This document shows positions 60,280-64,000 of a stretch of 64,000 nucleotides of DNA, one piece after another; within the stretch, counting starts at the first letter, position 1; the number at the start of each line of letters is the position of its first letter. Below the pieces are notes generated by a model. That model was not told the DNA's origin. It worked only from the letters and a program-made list of their open reading frames with translations, and did not search any database. The DNA lies in assembly GCA_918026815.1 (NCBI GenBank), contig CAKJVC010000147.1, positions 186,001-250,000 on the forward strand, in the 5' to 3' direction. The DNA comes from Chalara sp. BL73. Lineage: Eukaryota > Ascomycota > Leotiomycetes > Helotiales. The position numbers and the translations under genes were made by a program.

Positions 60280-63023
60280 TCAGACACTATCAACACGTTG
60301 TAAGAACTCCCGAACTCGGCCCAGCTCAACGTCATTATGCTCGCTCTCGACAGCTCTCAACAAGTTATGCAATACGCTATCGACCTCTCCCTCTGCGACA
60401 CCAGTGCAAAGACTGATGATCTTGCGATACTTGGCTGCGAGATCCGAGTTCTTGCTTGATAAATCACGAATACTCTCTTGCAACCCATCATTATTGGCAC
60501 GATACGAATTGACTCTTGCTCTCAAGACATGCGTGCTCGGAAGACTTGCCAGTACCTGTCGTTGCGCCTGATCTAAAACTTGAGGTTGATGAGGATTAGG
60601 GTTGATGTTTGCTAGAACATTTGTGGGGACTGTGGATGGGATAGCTAGGCCCTCATCTGCGTCGCCTAATCGCATTTCAGTCGCACTGCTTGAGTGACCG
60701 TATTGTTGCTTCATCTGTGACAGGCGGATTCTCTCCTCATCAGCGGCGCGTCGGAGGTTGGCAATCTTGAGCTTAAGCTCATCACGCTCCTTGGCTGACT
60801 TCTTGAGATCCGTGAGGCGGGCTCGCTCAATCCCTAATGTGGCAGATGCGGTACGGAGCTTGGCGTGGATGGCGTCGATTTGGACTTGCTTTGCGCTCAT
60901 CTCGGTGGTGAACTCCGTTTCTGCATCAGTGAGGAGGGCTGAAATAGCTGCATGACTGTTAGCAAAGAACTAGTGCTCTGGAATAAAATACATACAATTC
61001 ATGATGTTGCCACTGCTCTCCCGTGTGTCCTTGGTTAATATCTTTTCTGAGTCTCTGAAACCAGCAGCAAGGCGACCCTCCGCATCAGCGCGATCTCCGA
61101 TACCGAAGTCAATAGGACATAGATTCGAGCGATTTGAAATTGATGGATCAGCTCCTACTTCCAACAATTGCGAGATAATACTACGATTTCCAATCCGAGC
61201 TGCGATATTCAAAGCAGTATCTCCTGATTTGTCTTGGATGTTGACAATTTCTGACATGAACCGGCCAATACCCATCGATTGGGGAGGAGGAGGGCCGTTA
61301 CTGAAAGACTGCTGGCTGTTTGGCGCGCTGCCTTGCCGAACGACAAACTCAAGAAGTGACTCGAGGTAATACTTGCTGGCTTGGCTTCGGCCCTTGACTG
61401 CTGAGGTAATGGCAATGTGGTGTAGTACAGTTCTTCCACGAGCATCCCGAAGCTCAATTGAAGGACCTAGAAGCTCAAGAATATCGGTGAAGGTATTGTT
61501 ATCGAGGTTGTTGGTAACTACGCAAGCTCTCATCAAAGCAGTCTCTCCAGATCGATTGACACGGAAGATGCTGGCACCTCTATTGACCAATGCCTTTAAT
61601 AACGGAATTCTGGCAAGAGTGGCAGCCCATGACAAGGCAGTGTGTGCTGAATTGTCAATCGGCATCTCGAGATCTTCTAGAGTAAGAGTTTGAAAGGCTT
61701 CGTGCTTGCTAAAGTCTGTTCGATGCGGATCCGTGAAAAGAGACATCAACATGGATTTCTTCGACAAGGCTGAGCCATTGCTAAGTATAGGTAGAGGTGG
61801 CTGCGCCATTGGAAAGCCATCATCTTGTGAGATATCATGACCATGATAAACAAATGACTCGTTAGGTTCAGTGGGCGATGGCTCTCTCATTGACATATTA
61901 TAGTAGTCGTCATTCACTTGTTGCTGAGACCCAGTAACACTCTCCGTCCGCATTCTCTTCCGAGGAGGCTCCTCAAAGTCACCATTGCGTGTGTCGATAG
62001 GATTAGAATAGTGGGGTGCAGACTGTGTTGCATATGCTGAGTCTGGTCCGTTGGCGGTGAAACTGTTCTCTGAGGCAAAACTCTGCATGCTTTGTTGGGA
62101 GCCACCAGGGAACTGAGACTCTTGGGAGAGGTGTTGCTGTGAGGACTGTCTGCTAAAGCTTGTAGGACGTGCGGCGCCGCTTCCATTTCGGTTCCGGGGA
62201 GCAGGAGATTCCAAGCGGGCCTTACTGATTGCGGCAACAGCTGTCGAGGCAGTGCTGGAAATATTTTTGAAAAAGGTTCCTGAGTGCACATTGCCTCTGC
62301 TATCAGCATTTGCGTTGTAAAGTCGCTTGCGCTGGGCAGCCATGGCTTGCTCCTTGGTTGGCGTCTCAATTCCACCTCTGCCCGCAACGCCGCCATCCTG
62401 TCCCATATCATAGGTCAAAAGTGGTCTCAAGAGATCCTCAACACCATATTGACGGCAGAATTCTACACCCCGCTCAAACTTAATCCAGGTGCCTTGGTAC
62501 TTTCCGTAACCTCCTTGAACTTTCTCATGATCTCCAATTAAAATTTCTTTCTCCAGTACCTTCGTGCGCTTTCCCTTCTCGATGCCAGCAACCTTAAGGA
62601 TTTGGGTCGCATTAAGCCAACTATCACTGCGGCGGCGCATTACTGCAATGCCATTGACCTCCATCTCATACACATCAACCCCTGAATACACCGCCTGCAA
62701 GCATGTGTGTTAGTGACCGGATGTAGAGAGGTGAACGCGGTTCTTACCGAGTATATCTGAGGAGGAGCACCTCTGCTGTGTGAGCCATTGCTCTGATCAT
62801 ACTGTCGGAAAGATCCTCCGGGCTGCATCATCAAACCGCTTCCCTGCGAGCCTTGGCTCATGTTGAAGGACATATGTGGGTTCTGGATTGTGCCTGATGA
62901 CTCGGGGTCTTCGTAAGGGGCGCTGGCTGTGGAGAAGGAGCGCTGATGGCTGAGGTGGTTCTGGCGAGAATGAGAGGTGTTCGCAAGCGGTTGGGGATTG
63001 GAGGTGATTGTTGCTGCAGCCAT
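60280..63023 (-). CDS. MBP1: MBF transcription factor DNA-binding subunit, APSES and ankyrin protein
   Basis: G1/S regulator that binds MCB boxes with a Swi6-type partner. Exons 63023-62748, 62694-60996 and 60947-60280 give 880 residues; the introns are 53 and 48 nt. A 92-residue Ser/Gln-rich leader is followed by the APSES (KilA-N) domain at about 93-195: VYEMEVNGIAVMRRRSDSWL, NATQILKVAGI, then GTWIKFERGVEFCRQYGV. A disordered region has a PPRKRMR basic signal. Ankyrin repeats lie at about 430-640 (AHTALSWAATLARIPLLKAL, GDTALNIAARIGN). A coiled coil follows at about 655-740 (LTDLKKSAKERDELKLKIAN). The architecture and length match fungal Mbp1/MbpA. The acceptor of intron 2 is the CAG at 60950-60948; an upstream CAG would break the frame. 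Confidence 0.95.
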
Positions 63024-63711
63024 AGAGGGTAGATGGGGTTTGAATGTTCGTATCGATTTCCCAGAGATGTTACGGCGTGTTCGCTGCCGGCGACAGTAAG
63101 ATAGTATAAAGATACAGCAGCTATCTGTCTTTGTCACTGTCGCTAGAGAAGGGGCCTTCTCTACGGTCAATGGCGACGTAGTAGACGGGAGACGCGCAAT
63201 CTACGTGTCTTGAGGTCTTTCGTGCTGAGCGCGTGAAGTGGTTTCTGAGTGGGAGTGGGGTGGGTGCTGCAGGGCCAATCAAAGAACGGCCACGCCGAAA
63301 TGAAAGTGCGAAAGCAGAACGCGCCTGGGCTCCCTGCAACAATCACACTCACTCCCTTTCGATATAGTGCTACAAGGCCGCCTTCGATCGGATGTCTGCG
63401 CGTATCTGCAGCCGTGTATGTGCCCTTCCGCTGAACAATTCACAACCAACAAAGGCATTTGTTTGCTATGCATTGATGGATTGATTGGCACATGTCTTTG
63501 TATCCATTTACCTTTCTTTGAGGCGACGCGCCAGTCCTGTTCCGCAACGCGATGTAATCCCGTCGTTGATGCCTCAGGCGACAACAAATTATTGTAGGAA
63601 CAGCTTAACCTGATAATATGGGAATCTTTCGAACAAACTACCCAAGCAGCCTCCTATTGCTTGATATAAAACCAGAAAATTTCAATCAATTGATATAGAA
63701 AATGTTCTGCC
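63024..63711. promoter_or_regulatory. Divergent promoter MBP1/LYR-like gene with ACGCG cores
   Basis: Contains at least four ACGCG cores (about 63,206, 63,319, 63,526 and 63,547), the inner part of an MCB box, but no complete ACGCGT. This could permit autoregulation of MBP1; it may also be chance in a GC-rich stretch. Confidence 0.35.
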
Positions 63712-64000
63712 ATGGAGTTTTCCATGCCCACTGAGCTACGCTACGTCTACCGAGCCCTACTGCGTGGAGCAACCTACCTACCAGATTCTGCGGCAAGGAA
63801 ATATGTCCATAACACAGTTGTGGACAGATTCCGGGATGTATCGAATAAGATCAGACGCCGCACAAAGGGTCCCCCTCAGCAGGGTTTGATCGACAGATAT
63901 CACGGAAGCGACCACATTGCGCATCTTCGGCGTAGAGCAAACAAGATCCAAAGAGCATCTCTCGGGAGCGAGGATGATCTGAAGGATGTCCTGATGCATA
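63712..64000 (+). CDS. LYR-motif-like small protein, 3' end off window
   Basis: Open from the ATG at 63712 to the right edge (96 codons). Begins MEFSMPTELRYVYRALLRGA, followed by TYLPDSAARKYVHNTVVDRF. The Y-R-A-L-L-R helix start with a Phe about 24 residues later fits the LYR family of small mitochondrial assembly proteins, which bind acyl-ACP and act in Fe-S transfer or complex assembly. The chain is very basic (KIRRRTKG, RRRANK), as expected for a mitochondrial matrix protein. The family assignment is by pattern only; the precise member is not clear. Confidence 0.6.
   Translation, partial: MEFSMPTELRYVYRALLRGATYLPDSAARKYVHNTVVDRFRDVSNKIRRRTKGPPQQGLIDRYHGSDHIAHLRRRANKIQRASLGSEDDLKDVLMH

Noticed and set aside
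1..64000. CRISPR arrays or bacterial operons
   Set aside because: No spaced repeats of that kind; the genes have spliceosomal introns and are fungal.

Overview
The window looks like chromosomal DNA of a filamentous ascomycete (Pezizomycotina; class not resolvable by eye). The evidence is 46-200 nt spliceosomal introns, conserved fungal housekeeping genes (thymidylate synthase, CHO2, NBP35, LIA1, RPA12, SCC2, MBP1), a HET-domain gene, a fungal-type NRPS, a relic highly reducing PKS, and relics whose premature stops are all of the C:G-to-T:A kind expected from repeat-induced point mutation (RIP).

Layout: 1-14.6 kb is gene-rich (partial membrane protein, thymidylate synthase, HET protein, CHO2, NBP35, a five-exon unknown protein). 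15.1 kb holds an intron-containing tRNA-Gln. 15.2-16.9 kb is AT-rich with a solo-LTR-like element. 16.9-20.3 kb is an intact one-module NRPS (A-T-C) whose condensation domain has the SHxxxDG motif of fungal terminal, cyclising C domains. 20.8-45.1 kb is a scarred accessory block: a Pth11-like relic, a GH55 glucanase relic, a 7.47 kb direct tandem duplication (24743-32215 and 32216-39693, no spacer) and a 5'-truncated PKS relic. 45.7-50 kb returns to housekeeping genes (quinone oxidoreductase, LIA1, RPA12) with a MULE-like MITE between them. 50.3-56.2 kb is SCC2, 56.2-60.3 kb is nearly empty, 60.3-63.0 kb is MBP1, and a partial LYR-like gene runs off the right edge.

The duplicated unit carries the GH55 relic, a small secreted protein, an ABM-domain protein that begins with the exact N-terminal tail of histone H3 (ARTKQTAR), an LTR-like element and the end of the PKS AT domain. 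The two copies differ, as far as I can see, only in the lengths of ten homopolymer runs. They are therefore either a very recent duplication that escaped RIP, or an assembly artefact. The H3-tail protein is intact only in copy 2, where it needs a GC-AG intron.

Working links: the thymidylate synthase promoter has a perfect MluI cell-cycle box, and the DNA-binding subunit of the factor that reads such boxes (Mbp1) is encoded at the other end of the window. The NRPS and the dead PKS may be remains of one secondary-metabolite region, but no other cluster genes are visible.
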